A stretch of DNA of 64,000 nucleotides from Phalacrocorax aristotelis (taxonomy: Eukaryota > Chordata > Aves > Suliformes > Phalacrocoracidae). A model generated the notes under the pieces. The model worked only from the letters and a program-made list of their open reading frames with translations, made no database searches and had not been told where the DNA came from. Each line of letters opens with the position of its first letter. Positions within the stretch are counted from its first letter, which is position 1. Of the stretch, positions 36,501 to 46,330 are shown piece after piece. The DNA is taken from the NCBI RefSeq assembly GCF_949628215.1, contig NC_134277.1, positions 89,269,963-89,333,962 of the forward strand, written 5' to 3'. A program made the position numbers and the translations under genes.

Positions 36501-39500
36501 CTCAAACTTTTCAACTGGATTTCTCCAAGGCATTCTTTGTTCTCATGCCTACCTTCCTCTTCATTTTGAAAGTATCAGTTCTGGGAAGTGGCTGAAAGAT
36601 AGAAAAACACACACAAAAAAAATTATTTGACTGCAGGTACTCATTGTAAAACATTCCTTTTTTTTTTTTCTGGAGGAGATATGAAGGTGAATCAGGAAAT
36701 GGATGGCTTTTTCAGATCACATGAATCAGTACCCAAGAATTCATCATTTTCACCAAATATCTGACAACTTTTAGGGACTTGAAGATAGGCGGCCCTTGTC
36801 TAAGGCTCATATAACAACTTCTTTAACCGCCTTATGTGTGAAAAGAAAAAAGCAATTACTAAAAATCAGCTTGCACGTTTATAAATGCAAGCGCACATTT
36901 ATGTTATATAGTTGTGTTGAAAATATCGTCTTAAACATTCATTTATAAAGAATCTAAATCATACAAATGCCGTAAGAAATACTACTTTATTCTCTCTCTT
37001 AATCACAAATGGTAAATATAAACTCATCAGATGATGAGCTCTCAAATGCCAAGTAATTTAGAATCTCATCTCACTGTTCCTAATTCATAGATATTACAGG
37101 TACTAGTCAGTGTAACCTTTAAAATACAGCACATAAGGCGAGACAATAATTTGACAGAAAACAGGAGAGTTTGTAACTCTGGCATTTATTTCTCTGTGAT
37201 TTAAAGCAAGTATCGCAATAGTGTCTTTTGCTAAGACAATTAAAATTTTGCTCAGTCTGAACTTGTCTCATGTCTGCTACTGGGGAACACGCTACTATGC
37301 TGCTGGGCTACAGCCTTGCGTGTCATGCTTTTTAACAGCATGCTTCCTACTGGAACCATCTGTTGTCAACATTCAAATATGGCAGACTCATGATGATCCA
37401 GCCTTGGAGGATGGCTTTGCTTAATGCAGGCAGGAATGCTGAGGACGCACACAACTCAAATGCAGCAGACCACATGCTTTTCTGAATCTCAGTGAGAAAG
37501 AAGGAATGACCAGTGACGTAGACCTGATGAAATAGGTCTCTCGGCAAGGTCACATAAGCAAGGTGGATTCAAGAGGCCAGACTGCACAAACTCTGGGTTC
37601 TTTAGCATTGGTTCAGCAAAGGGAGCTTGTTCACATGCACCATGCCCCTGGCTGGTCTGCTCTGGAATGTTTCTGGTCACCAAGAGGGTTTCTCCTGAGT
37701 AATAGATGATGTGGTTGAAAAAACAAAAGCAGGCAATTAACTGTGAGGTCTCGAATTTTTTCTCTGCACGTTTATCACGAATTAAAACAAAAATAACTAA
37801 TGTTGTGAATGGAGTGAAAAAACTAAAATGCAAGGAAAATAAAGCCTCTGAACTCTGGCTGTGAAGCAAGCGAGGTCTTTTCCCTATGATGGAAGCAGAG
37901 TTCAAGGCACAGTTTTACTGAAGCTAACTCCTCCCATTTTTTTTTTTTTTCCTTTTTCCTTTTAACCTAACTTAAACTTTGGGCTTACAGTATCTGACTT
38001 TGTTTTTCTAAATGATGAAAGACAGACATACTCTCCAAGGTGCTTTTGATGGGTAATATGAAGACAGGCCTTCCCCTTACACCACGGCTTTTCCACCTAA
38101 ACAGATGGAAATCCACCCCCTTCCCTGCTTTCTAACAGCCCTTATATCCTGCCACCACAGGGAGGAGCTGAAATCTGGCTTCTTACCAAACTGGCCAAAA
38201 GCCTGAAGGTGCTGTGCAGCCTTTCCTCTTCCAACTGCAGTACCTTGCTGCTTTCACATGCTGCCATCCCCTAACACGCTAGGCTCTATTTTGTTGCAAG
38301 GAGGGATCAAGAATTAGTAACAGTGAGAAATATAACAACAGGAACAATACAGGGCAGAGGAGGAGGTGATCCATACTGGAAGGAAGGCTGGATGGAGGCT
38401 GGTCCTCTCAGGCGTTTCTTTTCCTTCCTTAAGTCAGGCTTCTCCTGCTTCTTTCTCCCCCACCCTCAGCACAATAATTCTAGATTACGCTAGGATATCC
38501 TTATTTATTTTGGTTATAGTAACACATAGAGGCTTAGCCTGGGACTGAGACACCACTGTGCAAAGCACCTGTACAGACCCAAAAAACTCTCAGCCACCAC
38601 TTGAAAGATATGTCTGGGGATTGCTTTGCCTAAAATTGCTCATCTCACTCAACCAATTTGATTTAACTCTGCACATAGACATAGTACAGAGTAAGATGTA
38701 ACATGAAATAATGTTACATTTTGTAGCTTTCTTTCAAACATGGTTAAATTCACAGCCCGTTTCATACATCTTTGCCCATGAACTTCTCAAAATATAATAA
38801 AATGAAATAGAATTAGTTGTTGACATGTGATTGGTAGTTAGCTATAAAGCGCATGACTTAGAACCTCCAGGGATGATATCGGGAAAGTACGATTCCAGTG
38901 GAATTTTTCTTAGGTTGTAATATAAATAATTAATCCAGTATCATATAAAGCTATAAATATTGTGGCTTTTATGGTTTTTGTTTGTTTGTTTTATATATAC
39001 ATCCCTTGTTTCATAGCCAAAGTGCAGAGGAATTGTTAGGGTTTAAAATATACATCATTCCTAGTGCTAAAATTTTGACGGCTTTTACTGACAGTTGGTT
39101 TTGCATACACAGTGCTTTTCACAGAAAAAATATGGATGTTTGGGTTTTTCCTCCCAGCAGTTGGAAAAACAAGTATATCTCCTCTTTAAAAAGACTAAAG
39201 TTTTTGTAATAGGTGGAGATACAAAGCACAGGACTTGCTGATGTGACCAGATTGGTCTTAAAAACACTCCAAACAAGTTAATGGAGTATATATGTGAATC
39301 ATCCTATATCTGCAGTTACTTTGATGGCAATTTTTAAGTGTGAAACAGATTCTTTTATTTTCTACGGAAGTATTTTCTGGAGCTGAGGAAGTTTCACAGG
39401 AAAGCGATCATACATAAATACACATTACATTGGTGTCTTATACAAACCTGTATTGTAATAAATAAGGAAACAGCTTTGACTGTAAGGGTTACATAACTGT

Positions 39501-40078
39501 AATGGAAAAAAAGCTTGGCCTTTAGTATTTGCTGTTGTGGTAGTTTTTTTTTTTAATACTAAGAAGCAATCAGGAAGAACATTCCAAATTCCAGAGCTTC
39601 ATTTTAAAGAAAAATTTCAAACTTTCATTAACTTTTCTCCTTGAACAAGTTTCTTTTATAGCATAGCCAGAGTAACATTCTCCCTTGAGCTGGCTGGTTC
39701 AGGCAATTTGGATTTGCAACATTTTGGCTTGCAAATAAGTTTTGATTCCAGTTGTTTTAATTAAATATCTTTTTATAGGATTACTCTAGCACGGATCAAT
39801 TCCACTGTTTTGTTTGTTTTAATAAACTCGACACTTTTACTCTTTTAAATGGAGGTCTTGTTGCAAACAACACAAATCAGTTTCTGCTGCAGTTTGTAGC
39901 AGAACCGTGCAAATGCTGCCATAAAAGAAAAAAAAAACACAAACCAAAAACTTTTGATGGAATTCGTTAAAATACTCGTACGAACAAAAATAACCTCCTG
40001 GTTTAATACAAATGGGTTGACTAAGCACAAAGGCTTACGTCGAAAACACCGTGAGTGCAGAAATGCAAACGTACTTAC

Positions 40079-40130
40079 CTGGGGAAAGATGCTTGCGCGC
40101 CGCGGCTGCGGCCCCGCACTGCCACGTCTC
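40079..40130 (-). other. Probable non-coding first exon of a minus-strand gene
   Basis: On the minus strand a consensus splice donor (CCCCAG|GTAAGT) ends an exon at 40,079. The TATA element at 40,155-40,161 places the transcription start about 25-30 nt downstream, near 40,130, giving a first exon of roughly 50 nt. The exon is GC-rich and contains no ATG, so translation must begin in a later exon. The start position is inferred from TATA spacing. The gene could not be named. The only coding-exon candidate seen downstream is at 2,640-2,774, so the first intron would be very long. Confidence 0.6.
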
Positions 40131-40153
40131 ACCGCCCCACGCGCGCCGCGGGA

Positions 40154-40163
40154 CCTTTATAGG
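40154..40163 (-). promoter_or_regulatory. TATA box embedded in an SRF CArG box
   Basis: CCTTTATAGG fits the CArG consensus CC(A/T)6GG exactly, and its minus-strand reading CCTATAAAGG contains TATAAAG. One site can thus be read both as an SRF site and as the TATA box of the minus-strand promoter, 25-30 bp upstream of the inferred start. Confidence 0.7.
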
Positions 40164-40178
40164 GAACTCTCCCAGGGC

Positions 40179-40188
40179 CTAAAAATAA
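40179..40188 (-). promoter_or_regulatory. MEF2-type site
   Basis: CTAAAAATAA fits the MEF2 consensus YTA(A/T)4TAR. It lies 15 bp beyond the CArG/TATA element, about 50-60 bp upstream of the inferred minus-strand start. Adjacent MEF2 and CArG sites are typical of muscle and some immediate-early promoters. Confidence 0.6.
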
Positions 40189-40200
40189 AGTTTCGGGGCT

Positions 40201-40218
40201 GACACGTCGATCCGTGTC
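40201..40218. promoter_or_regulatory. Promoter inverted repeat GACACG-n6-CGTGTC
   Basis: Perfect 6-bp arms around a tcgatc spacer, in the core of the divergent promoter, about 70-90 bp upstream of the minus-strand start. It resembles a site for a dimeric factor; no specific factor is assigned. Confidence 0.35.
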
Positions 40219-40261
40219 GAAGAGGGAGGGGAGGGGGCGGAGAGGGACTCGCCACGGGCTT

Positions 40262-40267
40262 TGACGT
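40262..40267 (+). promoter_or_regulatory. CRE half-site TGACGT
   Basis: TGACGT followed by GG, between the two opposed promoters. A CREB/ATF half-site by consensus only. Confidence 0.3.
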
Positions 40268-40739
40268 GGTCGCAAAAATGTCAGCGCCGCGGTCCCTCCC
40301 CCCCACCCCCCGAGCCGCGCAGCGCAGGGGCTGCTGCCCACCCGCGCAGCGGGACGGGTCCGGAGCCGCCGTTCCGCACCGGCCCCCGGAGGCCCGGGTC
40401 GCCGGGCTTTGGGTCGCCGCGGGTGGGGGAGCGCGGAGGCGGGGGCGCGCAGCCCTGGCCCAGGCGGGCGCTCCCGGGGCGCTCCCCTGCCCTGCCCTGC
40501 CCCTCCCGCCCCGGGGCAGCCCCGGCTGCTCGCTGGCGCCCGGCGCTCCTCCGCCTCCCCTACCTGCTGCGCCCCGGCTTCGGCGGCGCCTCCCCCGGCC
40601 CCGGAGCCCCCCTTCAGTGGGGCGACGCGGAGCCCCGGGCACCGGCCGGGCGCGCTGCGCCCTCCCACTCCGCGGGAGCCCCTGCAGACCCCGCACCCAG
40701 GGAAGCTGCCCCTCGCCCGCCGCCTCCCCTCCCTCCCGC

Positions 40740-40852
40740 GGCCGCTGCTGCAGCTCGGCAGCGTTTGTTGTGCTTAGTTGTACTGGCGCTGGGGCGCCCC
40801 TGCTCACATCCCTTCGCAGGAGAAGCCTCAGGTCATGCTTTTTTGGGCTGCG
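40740..40852 (+). other. Possible alternative first exon, plus strand
   Basis: A strong donor (GCTGCG|GTAAGTAAG) follows 40,852. The sequence before it is GC-rich and includes an ATG at 40,834 with only six codons before the donor. The 5' end is unknown and the start given is arbitrary. It could be an alternative first exon of the plus-strand gene; a moderately good acceptor (ccttcgcag, ending 40,819) also lies just before the donor. Confidence 0.35.
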
Positions 40853-41154
40853 GTAAGTAAGGGAAAAAAAAATATATTTAAAAAAAGAATAAATCAAAAC
40901 CTCAACCCCCAAGCACAAATATCTCAACCAGTTGCAACTCTTCGGCTGGCCCGGAGGGGGGAGCGCGGGGGAGGGAAGGGAGTAATGCGAGATCACCCTA
41001 GCCCGGGGCAGCCTCGGCTGCGGGCTACGCGGCCACCCGCGCATCGCCGGGGACGGACGGACCGACGGACGGGCTGCCGCTGCTCCGCCCCCGCGGCGGG
41101 GCGCTCGGTCCGGCGCGGGGGGGCGGCGGGCGAGGCGCGCAAGTGCCGCGCCGC

Positions 41155-41297
41155 AAACTTGGTGGGAGCGGGCGGCGCGGCGGGGCTTTGCGGGGCGAGG
41201 CTGCGGCCATGGCGGCCTGAGGCGGCGGCGGCGCGGAGCGGGGCATCAGCGCGGCGGCAGCGCCCGCCTGCGCCGCGCAGCCCTACGGCGCCTGCAG
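41155..41297 (+). other. Probable 5' untranslated first exon, plus strand
   Basis: GC-rich sequence with (GGC)n-type tracts ends at a consensus donor, CTGCAG|GTAACC (intron from 41,298). The only ATG in the last part of the exon starts a three-codon upstream ORF (41,209), so the main start codon must lie in a later exon. The candidate exon at 55,225-55,342 would fit with an intron of about 14 kb. The transcription start cannot be read from the sequence: no TATA box is present, as is usual for CpG-island promoters. The gene was not recognised. Confidence 0.5.
41209..41220 (+). CDS. Minimal upstream ORF (Met-Ala-Ala-stop)
   Basis: ATG GCG GCC TGA sits in a near-ideal Kozak context (gcggccATGG; G at -3 and G at +4) within the putative 5' leader. 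If this exon is used, scanning ribosomes would be expected to initiate here and then have to reinitiate, a known way of lowering or regulating translation of the main frame. Confidence 0.45.
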   Translation: MAA

Positions 41298-43364
41298 GTA
41301 ACCCCCTCCCCTCTCCCCTCCCTTCCCCTCCCGGCCCCCTCTCCCCCCGCGCCGTGCTCGGGCAGGGGGCGGCGGGGCTTCGGGGGAGCCGCGGGGTCGG
41401 CGGGTCCCCGGCCGCCCTCTCCCTTCCCCGGGCCCGCCGAGGGTGGGCTCCGCCGGGACGCCCCGGGGGGGACGGGGAGGGCGAGGAGGCCGGCCGGGGT
41501 CCGGGCCGTCGCGGCGGCAGGGTGCCGGCAGGGGGAGCCGGGAGCCAGGCGGAGCGGCCGTGCCGGCGGGGAGCGCTGCCGGCGGCCGGAGCCCCCTCTC
41601 GGGCATCGCCCGGCCCCACCCCCCCGAAAGTCCGCCGAGCCTTTCAAAACGGGCGGGCGGTTCCCCCCGGAGACGGTGCTCTTTGCTCGGGAAAGGAAAA
41701 AAACAGCTGGGGAGGCAGCCCTGTCTTCGCCGGGGCTGAGACCCGACCGGGGGTCCTACCCGCGGGGTCCCACCCGCCGGAGGCTTTTCTCGCCCCGCAG
41801 CCTGAGGTGCGTGGCGGCCGCTGAGCCCCGGCTGCGGGAGGGCAGCCGCTGGCTCCCAGGCGTTTTGGAGGGGTTTTGTCCCACTTCGGCAAGTGAAGTT
41901 TTTTTTGCTCTTCCTCTTCTCCTGGTGAGAGCAGAAGAGAAGCGGCGTGAAGGGCACCGGCAGTTGTCTGAGAAGCGTGTGTTTTCCCCTGGGATGCGCT
42001 TGCAGTACGATTTGAAGTCCCAATGTACGTTTATTGCCGCTGTTCTTTAACTGGACTGGCTTCGCTCTGTGGCGTAACCGTATTTTGGCGTTTTCTGGAT
42101 TGTGGGGTTTGAGTTACCGTTCCGCAACAATGCAGGAGGGAACACCTCGGTCTGTCGTGTTAACCCATCGTTTTGTGAGGATTGCTTACCAGAAAAATGA
42201 CAGCTCTTAGGGTTTGTTGTATTATTCCAGATGCTCGGTAGATTGACGCGATAATTGGCCCGGGATTATTCCTGGGGGGCAGCAGGGGTGGGGGGAGCTG
42301 TCAGTGCGTCCGTTCCTTCAGCAGACTGGACTATTGGCAGGAGAGGTCTGTGCACGCACGCACATGCACTCTCGTGAAGATGGTTAGTATTTGCAAGACA
42401 GCAGCTAAGAAAAACATCCTAAAGCTAAAAACTGTTGTTAAAGTTATAGCAATAGCGTGCTCCGGCACCCCTAAGGTAGCGCGTTGGAAGAATGTGTTTT
42501 CTGAAAGCTAACTAGCCGCTCTTAGTTTGAATTTTTGTGTGAAAGGCTGGTATGATGCTAGCCCAGGTAGAGCGCTGTAAAAATAAGAATTTTTCATAAT
42601 GGAAATTGCACTCACATCTTAGTTCTAGCAGTTTCAGTGTCTGCCTGTTGTTACATAAGACTCAGTTTAGCAAAGTTTGACTTACTAAGAATCGTTGAGC
42701 TTGGTGATGTCACGTATATAATGCGTACTCAATCAAAAGCTTATCGGTGCCTTGAAAGGCCGAGGTATGGCCTGAGGTACTTTGCTTAGCCTAGTGAAAG
42801 GTTTTGGTAGACTACTGTGTCTTGTGCTGTGTTCCCACCTTGCTCTCCAGCAGGTACTGATACTCTAACTTTATTACATTCACTAATGGATTCATCTCAT
42901 TTTCTCATTTTAATGCTGAGCAGCTGTGAGGAGTCCTGCTGAGAGCTAAGATTTTGCTCTGGAGGGTGGCAGTTTGCGTTTCTGTTCGAGAGGCTGTTTT
43001 GAACTAAGTAATGTAAACACTTGCTCTTAAGTTGTACTGCTTATTCCTTAGGATGTTGTAACAGTTTTGGTTGAGAAAGCTGCAGGCATTAATCTTGGTA
43101 GCGTCTCATTTCTTTTAATCTTTAACCAGTGCCGTTTTCTTGAAAAACTTGCAGGTAGTAGGAGTGCTCCTGCACTTTGTAGTGTTCCGTAAACTTGGGT
43201 TACATCAGGTTAGTTGTACTCATTTCCTGCTGGGCAGACATGCAACGGGTGGTAACTCTGTATTGCTGCTGTTTTCAGAAGAAAAGTTGTGTGGTGGTTT
43301 TTTTTTCCCCTTCCCTCTCAGCTACTTAGGGAAGCCACCCGCATTCTAATTTCTGTTGATGTAG

Positions 43365-43423
43365 TCTTACACAAATACAGTGTGTTCTTACACAAATGCA
43401 ATGTGTTCTTACACAGATGCAGG
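43365..43423. repeat. 21-bp tandem repeat, 2.8 copies
   Basis: The unit tcttacacaaatgcaatgtgt repeats at 43,365, 43,386 and 43,407 with a few substitutions. Because 21 is a multiple of three it produces a heptapeptide repeat (YTNAMCS-like) in one frame; there is no sign that it is translated. Confidence 0.9.
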
Positions 43424-43682
43424 ATTTTCACTGAATGAAGTTCATTACTTTCCAGTGAGTAAACTGTACGTTACAGGCCATAAACTGCAGAAATACAACA
43501 CAAGCCTCCTGCGAGCTCCAGTTTCTGTGTTAAGAGGTTGTGTGCAGGAATTCAGGCAAGGGAGCAGCTGAGCTCCCGGGATGAGCAGAGGCAGACCCTT
43601 TTCTGCACTGTGGTCTGCAAGGGCTGCATCACTCCGGGTGTCGGCAGAGGGTTATTTCTGTGCTGTAGGACACGTAAGTGGA

Positions 43683-43741
43683 TAGTTGATAGTACTACCA
43701 GTTGATAGTAGGTGTGTACTACCAGCACTATCGGTTGATAG
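43683..43741. repeat. Imperfect gttgatagt repeat cluster
   Basis: gttgatagt occurs three times (about 43,685, 43,701 and 43,733), with actacca between two of the copies. Confidence 0.7.
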
Positions 43742-45165
43742 TGGTGGGGAGGGTGTGTGTAATCTGATACTGTGTTATTTAACATAAAGCAGTATCTAGT
43801 AATTACCTAATATATTGTGATGACTGGCTTCTGAATAGCAATGATATATGATTTAGCTCTAGTTTTAACACCTGATTTATAAAATTTTGATATGATCCTG
43901 ATGTTTGGTAATATATATTCTAAAGTTACTACAGCTCCTGAGATGAATTGGTATTGCTGCTGCCATAATTATAGGAAGCAGCACTGAGGAACTTCTCATT
44001 TTCTGTCACATCATTTTATGGAGATGTTTAATGCAAGTTTTTGTCAGTGCTGAGTTCTCCAAATTATAGTTAATCAGTCTGTTTCTCTTTATCATCCTTT
44101 TATCCTCTTTGGCCTGTGTATACAATCCTATTCAGAAACAGTTTTAAGTTACAGACTATATTCTTGCTCTTTCCTAATGTGTTTCATAAAGCTGTAACTG
44201 ATTCAAAAGAATGTTTGTGTTTTTTTTTTTTTTTTCCAAACACTGTAAACATTTTTCAGACTGACCCTTTTGAGATATGTTTGTCAATGGTTCACAGTAG
44301 GCTAGATGTAATTTCCAGGCTGCAGCATTGCAGCTGTGACCTGTGGAAGACAGGTGGCAGTCTGCTATCTGCAATCCTTACGGAAACCTGGGGAACGTCA
44401 CAGCTTGAACTGTGCGCTTGAGGTAGTTTGCTGTTAAATCTGTTGTTGTTAAAACAGCAAACTGTTTCCAAAAAAGATCGGGGCTTTTGTTTTAGTTTGC
44501 TTCCTAAAAGCATCCAATTATTTAATCGGTAAATTTGCCAGTTTGTGTCTAGGTATAACACATTTGCTTAACATTTATCAAGAGGGTAGCAAATGTAAAG
44601 CAAGTTAATGACCCCCAAACTGCAGTCTAATTAGCGTCTTGTTCTTGACTTTTTGCTGGAATGTATATTCCAAAGTATTAAGCGTGTAAATCTTTTGTCA
44701 TTTAGTGGATTTATTCTTGCATCTCTTCTCAGATTTATGTCTTCCCTCAGGTGCTTTGACACAATCCAGCTCTCTGCTGTATAAATCAACTCTTTATCTG
44801 CATGCCCATTATTTTTTTTAGAAATATATTAATAAAATGAATCTCTGTTTGGGGACTTTTTTGGAAGGAATCTGTACTTGTGTCCCAGTGTATATTAGAA
44901 AGTCAGGCAACTTCACAAAGGAGCTAATGTTAGCGATAGTAGCAGACTGCTAGGATTGAGATGAAGTCTGCATTGAGGCCTTTGCAGGTTAAATTCTTGA
45001 GTTTAACTCAGCTGTTAAACTTTTCTTTTCAAAGGTTATCTTTCCAAACAGTTTGAACGATTTGTTTTAGAAAGTTTAGATGCTGTGTAATGCGTCAGCT
45101 GCACTATAATTTCCAAACTTGCCTCTAATTAGCTTATCTGTGTTACAAAGTTTCTTTATGTGATA

Positions 45166-45225
45166 TATAGCAAATTAATTATTATTATAGCAAATTATAA
45201 TTATTATTATAGCAAAATAATATAG
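45166..45225. repeat. 20-22-bp AT-rich tandem repeat
   Basis: Units starting tatagcaaat and ending in attattat repeat at 45,166, 45,186 and 45,208, the last one partial. Confidence 0.85.
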
Positions 45226-46254
45226 ATTTTCTTTCCTTTTCCAATTTTAAAAATCAGGATATATACCTTAGAATTGTTGGATCTCCATTTCTGACAGAAC
45301 TGGCCAACCTTTTCATGGCTACCAACCCTGGTAATGGAAATTACTGTTTCACTTGGAGGATGTCGATTGCGTAGCTCTAAATCTTTGGCATATAATTTGC
45401 TGATTTTTTTTTTTAACTCCTTGCTAGATGAACAGCAACATGCAACCACTTAGCAATATTTGCTTTGTTTAGGAGAAGCTTACAGAAATTATAGCTTTCA
45501 GAATGCTGAAATGAAGCCTGTTGCTGTTCTCTCTGTAATATTAGGATGCTTTCTTAGGCTTTACTAAATACATGTGATGAATGAATGAGAGCATATGCGA
45601 TGGCTGCAGGATTGGTTTATAATGTGAATGGATGGCCTGAAGAGATGGGCCATACTGTAAATTGTGGGATTTTCCCATCTTATCTTCCTCACCCGTCTCT
45701 GAATTTCAAAATTAAGCTGCTTTCCCTGCTGCTGCCTTTCTTCTCTGAATTGCTAGTCCAGGTGGAAACCCAGAAAGCTATTGAAGTGTGCTTTCTGGTC
45801 AGACTTATGTTTAGCTGAGAATGAAGAATTCTTAATGTAAAGTTAACTATAAGGCCTCTGTAGCTAGTGAGAGAGTATTTTAATAATTTTGGGCCCCGTT
45901 CTTCTGGCCCACAGTAAGATTGTTGCTGAATCACTCATTTCTATTGCTGGTGAACTCTACAGACAAAGGTATGCAAATTAATATTTGTCTTGTGGTTTTA
46001 AAAACATTTAGGCAGTTGTTCTGCCTGTGTTTTCTCCAGCATAAAGTCACTTCAGAAATTCCTGTTGCCTTTTTTTTTTTGTGTATGTGTGTTTTTTCAT
46101 AATCTAGATCACTTCTTTGACCTGGTTTCACTGGAAGTGCACTAATGCTTACATTGGCAAAACCCCCTAGTTATGAATTGTATCCTAGGAGAACTGCTGA
46201 GATGGCTTTGGTATGGGAGAAGACGTATGGGATAAAGCCCTTTCTGTTGACCTT

Positions 46255-46330
46255 GTCTGATAGAAGTGAAACTAGAAGTTTCATTCTAAGTGAAGTTTCA
46301 CTCAGATAGAAGTCTGATAGAAGTGAAACT
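46255..46330. repeat. 19-bp direct repeat with an internal inverted repeat
   Basis: gtctgatagaagtgaaact occurs at 46,255-46,273 and 46,312-46,330. Between the copies, agtgaaact (46,265-46,273) is matched by its reverse complement agtttcact (46,294-46,302), so a small hairpin is possible. Confidence 0.8.

Larger units (their letters stand above)
29575..40078. other. Non-coding stretch left of the CpG island
   Basis: This would be first-intron sequence of the minus-strand gene if the promoter model is right. Contents are simple repeats (30,751-30,787; C run at 33,559-33,572; T runs near 36,660 and 37,940), a GC-richer block at 32,740-33,115, and AT-rich DNA. A 138-codon minus-strand frame at 37,489-37,905 was examined and has no convincing exon features. 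Confidence 0.45.
40080..41890. promoter_or_regulatory. CpG island with divergent promoters
   Basis: About 1.8 kb very rich in G+C and CpG, in sharp contrast to the AT-rich flanks, with GGGGCGG Sp1-type boxes (for example near 40,230). The left edge carries a TATA/CArG/MEF2 minus-strand promoter and a donor at 40,079. The right part carries two plus-strand donors (after 40,852 and 41,297). The many long overlapping open frames here (up to 348 codons, on both strands) are a by-product of stop-codon-poor GC-rich DNA and should not be annotated as proteins. Confidence 0.9.

Noticed and set aside
37489-37905. 138-codon minus-strand frame with a hydrophobic segment
   Set aside because: No good acceptor and donor pair bounds it, and no family signature was seen.
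40129-42050. Many long overlapping open frames in the CpG island (up to 348 codons, both strands)
   Set aside because: GC-rich DNA has few stop codons, the frames overlap on all strands, the peptides are Pro/Arg/Gly/Ala-rich without domains, and splice donors cut through them.
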